64,000 nucleotides of DNA from Competibacter sp963695105 (GTDB taxonomy: Bacteria; Pseudomonadota; Gammaproteobacteria; Competibacterales; Competibacteraceae). The stretch covers positions 1 through 64,000 of the forward strand of contig CAVOGC010000010.1 of assembly GCA_963695105.1 (NCBI GenBank), written 5' to 3'. Position numbers and translations under genes: made by a program. The notes under the pieces are model-generated. The model was not told the DNA's origin. It did not search any database and saw only the letters and a program-made list of their open reading frames with translations. Positions within the stretch are counted from its first letter, which is position 1. Each line of letters begins with the position of its first letter. Positions 36,669 through 45,710 of the stretch are shown piece after piece.

Positions 36669-37671
36669 CACGCTCGGCGACATCAATATCTGGCCCGCCT
36701 TCACCGACGCCCTGGGCGGGCTGGTGATGGTGCTGATCTTCCTGATCACCGTGTTTGTGGTCAGCGAGGTGCTGATCGGCCGCGAGATGATGGGCAAGGA
36801 TACCGCCATCGGTCAGTTGCAACGCATTGTCGAGCATCTGGAAGGCTTGGCCGGCGACGCCGAAAAGGAAGCGGAGCGGCTGCGCGGACGGGTCCAGGGT
36901 TTGGAACGCACGGTCGGCGCGCGGGACGCGCTGTTGGCGCAACTGCGCAATGAGCTGGGGGCGGTGCGAATGGCGCAATCGGCGCTGAGCGTCGATAAAA
37001 GCAAGGCGGAGCAGGCCGCCGCCGGTGCCCAGGAACTGGCCGCGCTGCTCAGCGCTCGGGCCGAACGCCTGGCCAACGAACTGGAACGGCTCAACCAAGC
37101 CCTGGCGGCCAATCAGGACGAACTGACGCAACGCGACGCCGTCATCGTCCAGCAGAAGGATCGGATCGAGGCGCTGGACAGCGCGCTCAAGAAGCGTTTG
37201 CTGGAACGGGTCGAGGAATTGGAGAAATACGCCAGCGACTTCTTCGGCCGGCTGCGCGAGGTCTTCGCCGGCAACCCTGACATCAAGGTGGTGGGCGACC
37301 GCTTCGTGTTTCAGTCCGAAGTGCTGTTTCCCTCCGGCGAGGCCACGCTGTCGCCGGGAGGGCGCGGCGACCTGGACAAATTCGCCATGGTCTACCAGCA
37401 ATTGGCCGCGCGCCTGCCGCCGGATTTGCCAGTGATCATCGAAGTGCAGGGTCATACCGACCGGGTGCCGATCCGTGGCCGTTTTCCCTCCAACTGGGAG
37501 CTGTCCACCGCGCGAGCGCAGGAAGTCGTGAACTATCTGATCCAGCAAGGCATCCCGCCGCGGCGGCTGGCGGCGGTCGGCATGGCGGAATATCACCCGA
37601 TCGATCCGGCGGACAACCCGGAGGCGTACCGCCGCAACCGCCGCATCGAGTTGAAAATCACCAGCCGTTAA
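36652..37671 (+). CDS. MotB/OmpA-type stator subunit with coiled coil
   Basis: Product of 339 aa with one N-terminal membrane helix (about residues 20-42, LGGLVMVLIFLITVFVVSEV) preceded by Asp19, the position of the proton-binding Asp in MotB-like stators. A long coiled coil (residues about 50-210) leads to a C-terminal OmpA-like peptidoglycan-binding domain (VQGHTDRVPIRG, NWELSTARAQEVVNYL, RRNRRIELKI). It should anchor the channel to the wall. The pair is a self-sufficient proton-driven unit of unknown output. No zorC, zorD or flagellar genes are nearby. Confidence 0.83.
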   Translation: MPRRRDTLGDINIWPAFTDALGGLVMVLIFLITVFVVSEVLIGREMMGKDTAIGQLQRIVEHLEGLAGDAEKEAERLRGRVQGLERTVGARDALLAQLRNELGAVRMAQSALSVDKSKAEQAAAGAQELAALLSARAERLANELERLNQALAANQDELTQRDAVIVQQKDRIEALDSALKKRLLERVEELEKYASDFFGRLREVFAGNPDIKVVGDRFVFQSEVLFPSGEATLSPGGRGDLDKFAMVYQQLAARLPPDLPVIIEVQGHTDRVPIRGRFPSNWELSTARAQEVVNYLIQQGIPPRRLAAVGMAEYHPIDPADNPEAYRRNRRIELKITSR

Positions 37672-37733
37672 GGCACAAAATAAGTGTGGTAGACTTTTTA
37701 AATCCCTGTCCCCAATCCGCGAGAGTAAGCCCC

Positions 37734-38213
37734 ATGGATTTCAAGACGACCGATCTGTGTGATGAATTTTCCGATCGCCTGCAAATCGCCGAGCCGATCT
37801 TCGGCGATTACGGTGGCGAGGTGATGTTCTGCGGTCCCATCGTGACCCTGAAGGTGTTCGAGGACAATTCCCTGGTCCGCGCCGCGCTGGAAGAGCCCGG
37901 CAAGGGTCGGGTGCTGGTGGTGGACGGCGGCGGCTCGATACGCTGCGCGCTGCTGGGCGACCAGCTCGCCGAAATGGCCGAGGAAAACGACTGGGCCGGC
38001 GTGGTGGTGAACGGCGGCATCCGCGATTCCGCCGCCATCGCCGAAATCGGCATCGGCGTCAAGGCGCTGGGCGTGCATCCGCTGAAGAGCGTCAAGCGCG
38101 GCATCGGCGAGCGGGATATTCCGGTGCGCTTTGCCGGCGTGACTTTTTTGCCGGGCTATTACGTCTACGCCGACGAGGATGGTTTGCTGGTTGCGGAAAA
38201 GCCGCTGCTCTGA
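37734..38213 (+). CDS. rraA: Ribonuclease E activity regulator RraA
   Basis: Trimeric protein (159 aa) that binds RNase E in enterobacteria and inhibits RNA decay; relatives are aldolase-like. Family blocks are TTDLCDEFSDRLQIAEPIF, FGDYGGEVMFCGPIVTLKVF, VDGGGSIRCALLGD and NGGIRDSAAIAEI. ATG 37734 gives the typical length. It follows the MotB-like gene by 62 nt and ends at a terminator. Confidence 0.94.
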   Translation: MDFKTTDLCDEFSDRLQIAEPIFGDYGGEVMFCGPIVTLKVFEDNSLVRAALEEPGKGRVLVVDGGGSIRCALLGDQLAEMAEENDWAGVVVNGGIRDSAAIAEIGIGVKALGVHPLKSVKRGIGERDIPVRFAGVTFLPGYYVYADEDGLLVAEKPLL

Positions 38214-38239
38214 AGCTTGCCTGATTTGAGGACAACGGA

Positions 38240-38275
38240 GGGGAGGACTGGCCGGTCCTCCCCTTCGGTCTTTTT
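38240..38275 (+). terminator. Terminator after rraA
   Basis: A 9-bp GC-rich stem (GGGGAGGAC with GTCCTCCCC, 6-nt loop) is followed seven bases later by TTTTT. Confidence 0.6.
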
Positions 38276-38318
38276 AGGGGCCGGTGGAACCGCGGAATTT
38301 CCTTGGGCGGGTTGGGGC

Positions 38319-40442
38319 TTAGAACTGCCGCTGTCGCGCCCGCACCTCGACGATGGTCGAGGCGGCGGCGATCGCCTGCCCCAGGGTCATGATTTCCATG
38401 TCTTCCAGCAGTTCCAACATGCGCACGAAGACCCCAGCGGTGACCAGGGCATCGCCCAACGCGGTGTGGCGAGCCGACACCCGCACCCCGAAGCGCTCGG
38501 CGATGGCGTCCAGACTGTGCTCCAGCGCGTGGTCGTGAAGGAACACCGACAGCAGCAGGGTGTCGAGCACCGGGTTATCGAGGACGACGCCGCTTTCCGC
38601 CTCTTTCAATTGGAGAAACCTCAGGTCGAACGCGGCGTTGTGCGCAACCAGCACGGCGTCGCCGACGAACTGGCGGAACTGGGGCAGCACCAGATGCACG
38701 GGCGGCTTGCCCCGCACCATGTCGTCGGTGATGCCGTGGAACCGGGTGGAATCCTTGGGGATGGGGCGGCCGGGATCGACCAGACGGTCGAAGGTTTCGC
38801 CGGTGAGGATGCGGCCGTTGACGATGCGCACCCCGGCGATGGAAACGATTTCGTCGCCTTCCGAGGGTTTGAGCCCGGTGGTTTCCAGATCGAACACCAC
38901 ATAATCGAGCGATTTGAGCGGTCGCTCGGCCAGATCGCCGCCCGGCACCGACGGCAACAGCAGGCTGAAGTCGTAGAACTCCGGTCGCGGCGGCAGTTCG
39001 CTGGCCGTGTGCGCGCCGCGCGCCGCCAGCAGCGGCACCCGTACCCGGGCCAATCCGTCGCCGGGGCGGTCGCTCCAAATCTCGCTCTGGTGATGGTCGA
39101 GCACGTCGCGCACGGTGAGTCCACCGGGCGCGCCCGGCAGCCCGGCGTCGAGCCAGCCGTCCAGCACGGCCGCCGGCAGCGGTTCGCCGCGCCAGACGAT
39201 GTCGATGTAGATTTGGCGCGGACTGGCTTCGGCGCCGACGTCGAAAGCCTTGATACCGGTCTGGGCGCTGATGCGGCGGATCAGATATTCGTTCAATAAA
39301 ATCACCGAATGGCTGTCGCCGTGCAGCCACTGCGGCAGGTGGACCACGGTGACCGCGATGTCCGAGGTTTCTTTCAATCGTTGCGCCACCAGCTCCAACA
39401 GGGTGGCGGACAGGTCGTCGGTCATCGGCCAGTAGCCGGTGATTACGTCACGATACTCGCGGCACAGCCGGTTCACCGTCTCGCTCAGCGCGGTACTCTC
39501 CTTGAATACCACCTCATCGAAGGTGCGGTGCGCGGCCATATCCATGTCGGGATTAACGGCCTGCATCTCCGCCGCCGCGCACAGGTTGGCGATCGGCGCC
39601 CGCAGGCCCTCGGTGGCTTCGCGCAGCAGGCGGTCGCGCTTGCCCAGCGCCGCCAGTTCCTCGGTGATGTCGTTGAAGGTAATGACATAGCCGGTGGGCG
39701 ATTCCTCGGCGCCAAGGATCAGGGTCATCTGGGCGTGCAGGGTATGCTGGCTGTCGGTGGTGGCGCAGACCAGACGGGTGGTGATGCCCATCGGGTGCTG
39801 GTGGTGGCGGCCTTCGGCCACGCGCAGGCGCAGGCGGCGGAAGGCGTTGGAAATCGGGTCGCGGGTGACCATGGTGAACAGCGAGCGGCCGAGCCCGAGT
39901 GCGCCGGTGACGTGCAGGATTTTTAGAGCCAGTTGATTGTAAAGCAGCACCTGATTGTTGAGGTTGCACACCACCACGCCTTCCTGCAAATCCATCAAGA
40001 TGGCTTCCAACCGGCTTTTTTGCTCCTCGACCCGCGCCGTGGCGGTGGTCATGGCCTGGAGCAGTTCGCGGTGGTGGGCGGCGAGACGCCGGGTCAGTTC
40101 GTTGACGGCCTGAAACAACGGCCCCAACTGGCTCGGCCCGGCGTACTGGATTTCATGATCGGGGTTGGCGCGCAGAGTGGTGAGCAAGCCTCGGGTCAGG
40201 CCGGTCAGCGGCGCCGCCACCAGTTGATCGCAGAAAAACCAGGCGGCGGCGATCACGGCGATCAGAAAGAACCCGGCGACGGCCGCGTAGTGCATCAGAT
40301 AGCTCCAGGGTTCGAAGCTCGCCGCCAGCTTGCCGCCGCGGACCAGTTCGGCGAACGCCAGCCACAGTGAGGTCGTGACCGCCGCCAGCGCGGTGAGGGC
40401 GATGGCGGCGAATATCAACGCAAAGACAAGTCGCAGTTTCAT
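38319..40442 (-). CDS. Membrane PAS/histidine-kinase-like protein with DnaQ-type exonuclease output (copy A)
   Basis: Product of 707 aa. It has two N-terminal membrane helices (about residues 5-27 and 46-70), a HAMP-like linker and coiled coil, then a PAS domain (about 135-270; VVVCNLNNQVLLYNQLAL, GYVITFNDITEELAALGKRD). A degenerate kinase module (about 275-480) lacks an evident phospho-acceptor His but ends in GDGLARVRVPL, like an HATPase tail. The last about 195 residues are a DEDDh exonuclease with Asp518/Glu520 in VFDLETTGL, AHNAAFDLRF and ARHTALGDALVTAG, so all catalytic residues look intact. It is the last gene after the CBS-DUF294 gene on the same strand and has a close paralogue at 46971. 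ATG 40442 aligns with that copy's start. Confidence 0.88.
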   Translation of the reverse strand: MKLRLVFALIFAAIALTALAAVTTSLWLAFAELVRGGKLAASFEPWSYLMHYAAVAGFFLIAVIAAAWFFCDQLVAAPLTGLTRGLLTTLRANPDHEIQYAGPSQLGPLFQAVNELTRRLAAHHRELLQAMTTATARVEEQKSRLEAILMDLQEGVVVCNLNNQVLLYNQLALKILHVTGALGLGRSLFTMVTRDPISNAFRRLRLRVAEGRHHQHPMGITTRLVCATTDSQHTLHAQMTLILGAEESPTGYVITFNDITEELAALGKRDRLLREATEGLRAPIANLCAAAEMQAVNPDMDMAAHRTFDEVVFKESTALSETVNRLCREYRDVITGYWPMTDDLSATLLELVAQRLKETSDIAVTVVHLPQWLHGDSHSVILLNEYLIRRISAQTGIKAFDVGAEASPRQIYIDIVWRGEPLPAAVLDGWLDAGLPGAPGGLTVRDVLDHHQSEIWSDRPGDGLARVRVPLLAARGAHTASELPPRPEFYDFSLLLPSVPGGDLAERPLKSLDYVVFDLETTGLKPSEGDEIVSIAGVRIVNGRILTGETFDRLVDPGRPIPKDSTRFHGITDDMVRGKPPVHLVLPQFRQFVGDAVLVAHNAAFDLRFLQLKEAESGVVLDNPVLDTLLLSVFLHDHALEHSLDAIAERFGVRVSARHTALGDALVTAGVFVRMLELLEDMEIMTLGQAIAAASTIVEVRARQRQF

Positions 40443-40569
40443 CAGTCGCGGGAGAACAGGTCGGCCAGAAAAAGTGCGGCGATTGTCCGCCGCCGATGCG
40501 CCCGGCGCAAGTGGTGGCGACGGTCGGGATAGCAAAGGGGAGACGGCGCAAGGATCGGCCGAGCAGGCC

Positions 40570-42063
40570 TCAAAAAACCTGGGCGGTGAACTCGTAATGG
40601 ACTCGATCGCGCAGCGCGTTGATCGAGCGGAGCGCGTCGAGCAACAGCCAGCGCTGCCGTTTGCTCAAGGTTTTCGGGTCGACGTAGTAGCCGACGCGAC
40701 GGCCGGCATTGAAATCGGCAAGCTGTTTTTTTAGCAGGATTTCGGCGAGCAGCGAGAACGCGGCCGACAGGTCTTCCTGCTCGTTGGCGCTGAATACACC
40801 GAGCTTTCTGAGCGTGCGGATGCGCTCCAGCGTCGGGGTTTCCTCCACGCCCTCGCGCAGCGCCAGCAGGCGCACCGCGCCGACCAGCGGGACGGTGCCG
40901 GTGTACTTCAGGTCGATTTGGCCGCGATAGTCCCGATTGTCTTTTTCGGTGACGAAGCGGCCCAGGAAGCCCAGCGCGACGTTGTGCTGGGTTTTATCCA
41001 GAAACATCTGTTTGAGGAAGAAAGGATTTTTTCGAATCAACCGGGAAACGGTCCGACGCAGTTGGCGGGCGAGTTCGATATCGCCCCAGACGGGCTGGAA
41101 GTCGAAGAAAATATCCGAAAGGCGGATGGCGACGAAGTTGCTCTTTTGGCTCCACAGGTTGATTTGCTCGATCCACTGACTGAGCGTTTTTCGCCACAGC
41201 GGGTTCACCGCCATGCAGTAACCCTTGCAGTAGGGAAAGCCGATCTCGTTCAAAACCCGGCACAGTTGCTCCGCCAATTCGATATAGAAGGCATCGATTC
41301 GCGTGTGCTCGCAGTCGGGGTAGTCGGCGATGATGAAGCCGTTGTCCTGATCCGGAAACAGGAAGTTCTCGCCGCGTCCGCCGGACCCCATGACGATGGT
41401 CGCCGCGTGCACCGGCGGATCGCCCCAACCTTCCGCCGCCATCTGTTTTAGCGCCATTTCACCGATGCGTCGGTAGAGATCGTTGTTAATGCTGGTCAGC
41501 AATCGCTGGATTTCCGTGGCTGGGACGTTGTCGGTGAATAGTGCTTGGGCAAGCTCGACCTGCGCCGCCTTCACCGCTTGCAGCCCTTCGGTTGTGCCTT
41601 CGTGGCTCAGTTGCTCGATCTGATGCATCAGGCCGCCGGAAGCGACGGTCTGTACGTCCCGCAGGTACAGGATGCCGGCGAGTTGGCCCCGATGGTCGAC
41701 CACCGGCATTTGCTGGAAGTCGTGGCGGAGCAGCACCGCAACGGCCTGGTAGAGGGGTTGTCCGCGCTGGACCGTTAGCACCGGTTCCGTCATCACCTTG
41801 TCCACCGGCGTGTCCGGCGGCGCGCGGTAGGCGATGCGCCGGGCGATATCCTGTTCGGTGATGATGCCGAGTGGGTGTCCGGCGCTGTCGGCGACCAGCG
41901 CGCAGGATTTCCGTGTGGAAGCCAGCAGCGAGATCAGTTCGGCGCAGCGCGTGTTCGGTCTGACGATGACCATCGCGCTCTTGGCCCGCATGGAGTCGTG
42001 AACCCGCGAGTTGAAAAAGGCTGTTCGTGAAAAGGTCGTGTTTGAGGGCTCCTTGGCCGCCAT
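40570..42063 (-). CDS. CBS-domain DUF294 nucleotidyltransferase (copy A)
   Basis: Product of 497 aa. Two CBS domains (residues about 25-80 and 88-145; GIITEQDIARRIAY, QMPVVDHRGQLAGILYLRDV) precede the DUF294 GlnD-like nucleotidyltransferase with GSGGRGEN at 226-233 and metal-binding Asp238/Asp240 in PDQDNG, then the DUF294 C-terminal helical domain. CBS pairs usually bind adenine nucleotides, so the enzyme could be energy-sensing. Target unknown. GAGGAA precedes the ATG. It lies 127 nt upstream of the exonuclease gene and is divergent from a symporter; the paralogue is at 49147. Confidence 0.9.
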   Translation of the reverse strand: MAAKEPSNTTFSRTAFFNSRVHDSMRAKSAMVIVRPNTRCAELISLLASTRKSCALVADSAGHPLGIITEQDIARRIAYRAPPDTPVDKVMTEPVLTVQRGQPLYQAVAVLLRHDFQQMPVVDHRGQLAGILYLRDVQTVASGGLMHQIEQLSHEGTTEGLQAVKAAQVELAQALFTDNVPATEIQRLLTSINNDLYRRIGEMALKQMAAEGWGDPPVHAATIVMGSGGRGENFLFPDQDNGFIIADYPDCEHTRIDAFYIELAEQLCRVLNEIGFPYCKGYCMAVNPLWRKTLSQWIEQINLWSQKSNFVAIRLSDIFFDFQPVWGDIELARQLRRTVSRLIRKNPFFLKQMFLDKTQHNVALGFLGRFVTEKDNRDYRGQIDLKYTGTVPLVGAVRLLALREGVEETPTLERIRTLRKLGVFSANEQEDLSAAFSLLAEILLKKQLADFNAGRRVGYYVDPKTLSKRQRWLLLDALRSINALRDRVHYEFTAQVF

Positions 42064-42504
42064 CCGATGTTCCTCAAGCAGTTTTAGGGCGAGGTTTGGT
42101 CAAAGTGTCAGTATAAAGTGTCATAAAATGCGCCGGTTGAGATGAAAACTACATTAGTAGCCACAATAAAATTTTAGTTGGCTGTTGCAATCCTGATATT
42201 TACTACAAAAATTAAGGTAGCCGCTGAAATTTTTTCCGTGGTCGCACCGCATCGAACGAACATAAAAGGATAAGTAGCTCACCAACCAGATTGTTGTCGG
42301 AAACGGACTTGCTTCATGGCGGCGTGTGGAACGGCTATGCATTGGCACGCGTATGTCCTCCGTGCAATTTCCGCCCATCCTTTCCGGGACTTATCACTAC
42401 TCCTACTATCATTTGCATGGAAAGCGACGAAACCGTTCGATGGCGTCAGGGTGCGTTTTGCGTTTTGCGATTTATAGCACCAACGGTTAGGAGGAAAGTT
42501 CTTT
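42064..42504. other. Intergenic region between nucleotidyltransferase A and symporter A
   Basis: 441 bp between divergent genes. It contains a TATACT and direct repeats near the nucleotidyltransferase start (42102-42123) and an AT-rich tract (42140-42240) likely to hold promoters for both directions. Open frames here have no support as genes. Confidence 0.6.
42102..42123 (-). promoter_or_regulatory. Direct repeats overlapping a -10 box, candidate regulatory site
   Basis: AAAGTGTCA occurs at 42102-42110 and 42115-42123, 13 bp apart start to start. On the minus strand a TATACT (42110-42115) lies between and overlapping the repeats, upstream of the nucleotidyltransferase gene. The -35 region is poor, so a regulator may bind here. 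Confidence 0.35.
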
Positions 42505-44472
42505 ATGTCAGCGAAAGTCATCTGGCTTTTTGCCTTCGTGGCGCTCTACTGGACCTACTGTATTTACTGGGGTATTCGGGGCGCCCGCATGGCCAAGACG
42601 GCAAGCGATTACTTCATCGCCGGCCGCCAACTCTCTCTATGGGTGTTCGTGCTGGCCGCCACGGCGACCTCGTTCTCCGGCTGGACCTTCATGGGTCATC
42701 CGGGTCTGGTCTACCGTGACGGCTTCCAGTACGCCTACGCTTCGTTCTACACCATCACCATCCCCTTCACCGGGGTGATTTTCCTGAAACGGCAGTGGAT
42801 GCTGGGCAAGCGCTTCGGCTATGTCACGCCGGGCGAAATGCTGGCGGATTATTTCCGCGGTGACTTCATCCGCATTCTGACGGTGATCGTGGCGCTGTTT
42901 TTCTCGATCCCCTATCTGGGCGTGCAGTTGGGCGCCTCGGGGTTCCTGTTCAACGTGCTGACCGACGGTTTGGTCACCGAAAACTTCGGGATGTGGGTAT
43001 TGTCGATCGTGGTGCTCGTCTATGTCGCCTCGGGTGGCCTGCGCGCGGTGGCCTATGTGGACACCGTGCAATGTATCCTGCTGGCGGTGGGCATCATCAT
43101 CACCGGCATCATCGCCCTCAACGCCGTCGGCGGCTGGGATGCGCTGAACGGACTGATGGCCAAGCTCGGTCAGACGGATATCGGCAAATGGGGAACGACC
43201 AAGGGTTACGGCGGAGGCGACTACAACGCCTATCTGGCCGTGCCGGGCGTCATCCAATGGACCGCCGGTCTCGGCAAGGAAACGCCGGTGGGCGGTTTGT
43301 GGACCGGTATCATGGTGTTGACCTACATGTTTGCGCTGATGGGGATCCAGTCCGCCCCGGCGTTTACCATGTGGTCGTTCGCCAACACCAACCCGAGGCC
43401 GTTCGCGGCGCAGCAGGTGTGGGCGTCGTCTTTCTGCATTGGCCTGATCCTGTTCTTCTTTACCGCTTTCCAGGGCATGGCGGCCCACTTCCTCGGCGCG
43501 AGCCCTCGGTTCAACGAGGCGGGAATCGCGATTCTCAACATTATCCCTGACACGGTGGCGGCGAAGCCTGACTCGATCGTGCCGAACTACTTCAACCTGA
43601 TCGGCGACACCATGCCTTGGCTGGTGGGCCTGCTTGCCGTATGCGCGCTGGCGGCGATGCAATCCACCGGGGCGGCCTACATGTCCACCGCCGGCGGCAT
43701 GTTGACTCGCGATCTCTACAAGCGCTATCTCAACCCCGAGGCGAGTCACGTCACCCAGAAGTTGTTCGGCCGGTTCGGCGTCGCCTTCATCGTCATCTCC
43801 GCACTGATGGTGGCAACCTTTTCCAAGGATGCGCTGGTGCTGTTGGGTGGCTTGGCCGTCGCCTTCGGTTTGCAGATGTGGGTGCCGTTGGCGGCCATCT
43901 GCTACTTCCCCTGGATCACCCGAGCCGGGGCGAGTTGGGGACTGGTGGCGGGTCTGATCGGTGTGGCGATGACCGATTCGATCGGAGTGGACCTGTTCGG
44001 CGCCGCGCTGCCTTGGGGTCGCTGGCCGTTGACCATTCACTCGGCCGGCTGGGGTATCTTCCTCAACATCGGTGTTTGCGTCGCCCTTTCGGCGATGACG
44101 CAAAACGCGGAAGATCACGCCCACAAGATGAAGTACCACGACTTCCTGCACGAACATGCCGGGCTGCCGGAGTCGAAGCGCGGCTTGATCCCGATCGCCT
44201 GGATCATCACCATCGCCTGGTTCTTCTTCGGCATCGGCCCCGGTTGCGTCATCGGCAACTGGATCTTCGGCGCACCCAATGCCGGCATCGAAGGTTGGAC
44301 GTTCGGCATCCCGTCGATCTGGGCCTGGCAGATTCTGTTCTGGCTGCTCGGCGTCGGCATGATGTGGTTCCTCGCCTATAAGATGGAAATGTCGACGGTG
44401 CCGACCACCGAGGTGAAAGCTCTCATCGAAGACATCGGCGATGCCAAACGTGGAGAGGCAGCCAGTTCATGA
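42505..44472 (+). CDS. Sodium:solute symporter (SSS family), copy A region
   Basis: Product of 655 aa with about 13-14 membrane helices and SSS family features: DYFIAGRQLSLWVFVLAATA near the N-terminus, GYVTPGEMLADYFRGDFIRI, VASGGLRAVAYVDTVQ (the usual sodium-site region) and AAMQSTGAAYMSTAGGMLTRD. It is not a close match to ActP; the substrate may be a carboxylate or amino acid. TAGGAGG lies about 10 nt before the ATG, so it should be strongly translated. Confidence 0.88.
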   Translation: MSAKVIWLFAFVALYWTYCIYWGIRGARMAKTASDYFIAGRQLSLWVFVLAATATSFSGWTFMGHPGLVYRDGFQYAYASFYTITIPFTGVIFLKRQWMLGKRFGYVTPGEMLADYFRGDFIRILTVIVALFFSIPYLGVQLGASGFLFNVLTDGLVTENFGMWVLSIVVLVYVASGGLRAVAYVDTVQCILLAVGIIITGIIALNAVGGWDALNGLMAKLGQTDIGKWGTTKGYGGGDYNAYLAVPGVIQWTAGLGKETPVGGLWTGIMVLTYMFALMGIQSAPAFTMWSFANTNPRPFAAQQVWASSFCIGLILFFFTAFQGMAAHFLGASPRFNEAGIAILNIIPDTVAAKPDSIVPNYFNLIGDTMPWLVGLLAVCALAAMQSTGAAYMSTAGGMLTRDLYKRYLNPEASHVTQKLFGRFGVAFIVISALMVATFSKDALVLLGGLAVAFGLQMWVPLAAICYFPWITRAGASWGLVAGLIGVAMTDSIGVDLFGAALPWGRWPLTIHSAGWGIFLNIGVCVALSAMTQNAEDHAHKMKYHDFLHEHAGLPESKRGLIPIAWIITIAWFFFGIGPGCVIGNWIFGAPNAGIEGWTFGIPSIWAWQILFWLLGVGMMWFLAYKMEMSTVPTTEVKALIEDIGDAKRGEAASS

Positions 44473-44572
44473 TGTCGTTGTGATGAGCCTGTAGGTTTGG
44501 GGGAAGGAGGAAACGCCTTCCCCCATTGCCAGATTGATCGTCGAGTATTCTCAACCATTCAGGTTAATGTCG

Positions 44573-44827
44573 ATGGCGTTTCTATTCGGACCGGAAGGGC
44601 GGTGGTTTTGGACAGCCGCCTTGGCGGTTGCTCTGTTCTTTCCGGTTCGCCAACTGATCTGGGTGTCTTCCGTTCGCCGTCAGGAGCGGAAGCAGGGCCG
44701 GCAAATGGACGATGTCGAACGCATTGCGCTGAAGCGACGCGCGGGCTTTACCGCGACCCTGCTTTGCTTCATTTTTTCGCTTTTTTACGTCCAAGTGATG
44801 ATCAGCAAACTGTACCCGATTCCATGA
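44573..44827 (+). CDS. Small membrane protein downstream of the symporter
   Basis: Product of 84 aa with a hydrophobic segment near each end (FWTAALAVALFFPVRQLIWV and LLCFIFSLFYVQVMI) and a basic polar middle. Family not recognised. The start is ATG 44573 or 44567. It is 100 nt after the symporter and overlaps the next gene as ATGA, so it may be an accessory subunit; that is inference. Confidence 0.65.
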   Translation: MAFLFGPEGRWFWTAALAVALFFPVRQLIWVSSVRRQERKQGRQMDDVERIALKRRAGFTATLLCFIFSLFYVQVMISKLYPIP

Positions 44828-45435
44828 ATCCGCGTATCCTTCGACGATTTATCATCTTCTGCGCCATCGCCACCGTTGTCATGTTCTCCTTGTGGGCGGT
44901 CATCGATCATTTCACCTCATCCCTGCCGGGCGACTACGAAGTTCGCCAAGGCGATATCTTGCTCACCGATAAAAAGTACGATTTGGCGCTGGAACGTTTC
45001 GATGCTGCCCTGAAGGTGTCTCCCAACCATCGAGGAGCGCTCATGGGTCGCGCCATTACGTTTCTTCAGTCCGGGCGCCATGATGACGCCGAAGCCGAAT
45101 TCACTTATCTCATCAATTACTTAACCAAAACGCTCAGTGCCGACGATTCGACCGGTTATGGTGTGCTCGCCGGCGCCTATGCTAACCGTGGCATTCTTTA
45201 TGATCGCGGCAACCACCATGAAAAAGCCTTGAACGACTACAAACGGGCGTTGCGCATCGACGCGGGCGCGGTCGAAGGCCCCGGCTTGGCTCACCGGATT
45301 ATTTACGGCAATTCACGCCCATCGACCGTAAGAGATCGAGCCGTGTATCTCGAACAGCAATTGGCCCTGCCGGAATCCGAGCGATTGCTGAGAGTGCCCG
45401 AACTGGACGAACGCCAGCGTACCTATAAACCGTGA
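44824..45435 (+). CDS. Membrane-anchored TPR protein
   Basis: Product of 203 aa with an N-terminal membrane anchor (FIIFCAIATVVMFSLWAVI) and periplasmic TPR motifs (GDILLTDKKYDLALERFDAA, NRGILYDRGNHHEKALNDYK). A scaffold for protein-protein contacts is likely. Start codon overlaps the stop of the preceding small protein (ATGA), suggesting coupled translation. Confidence 0.8.
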   Translation: MNPRILRRFIIFCAIATVVMFSLWAVIDHFTSSLPGDYEVRQGDILLTDKKYDLALERFDAALKVSPNHRGALMGRAITFLQSGRHDDAEAEFTYLINYLTKTLSADDSTGYGVLAGAYANRGILYDRGNHHEKALNDYKRALRIDAGAVEGPGLAHRIIYGNSRPSTVRDRAVYLEQQLALPESERLLRVPELDERQRTYKP

Positions 45436-45442
45436 GCCTGCG

Positions 45443-45643
45443 CTAGAAGCGGACGATATTGAGTACGTCCTGAGACAGCACCATGAAAAAGAAAACCGCG
45501 GCAATACAGCCGAATAGCAGTCGTACAGGATCGGCATTGCCGGCTTCGTCGCGGAAGCGGATGCCATGCCAGGCGATGAAGCCGGTGAAAATCAGGAAAA
45601 TGATATTGACGGTGGGCTCAAGATCGCCAGTGAATTCAAACAT
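45443..45643 (-). CDS. Small two-helix membrane protein
   Basis: Product of 66 aa with two hydrophobic segments (TVNIIFLIFTGFIAWHGI and LLFGCIAAVFFFMVLSQDVL). AAGGG lies just upstream of the ATG. Family not recognised. It converges on the TPR gene, 7 nt apart. Confidence 0.6.
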   Translation of the reverse strand: MFEFTGDLEPTVNIIFLIFTGFIAWHGIRFRDEAGNADPVRLLFGCIAAVFFFMVLSQDVLNIVRF

Positions 45644-45710
45644 CGCGTTACCCTTTTAATCGAATTGCTGACCAGTCATTCCATTGACGGAAGCGCTGGT
45701 CTCTTCATGC

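Noticed and set aside
35580..37671. Complete Zorya defence system
   Set aside because: Only the channel-type pair is present; no ZorC, ZorD or ZorE gene is found on either side.
42330..42360. A sigma-54-like TGGCACG upstream of symporter A
   Set aside because: The -12 GC is not at the required spacing, so the element is incomplete.
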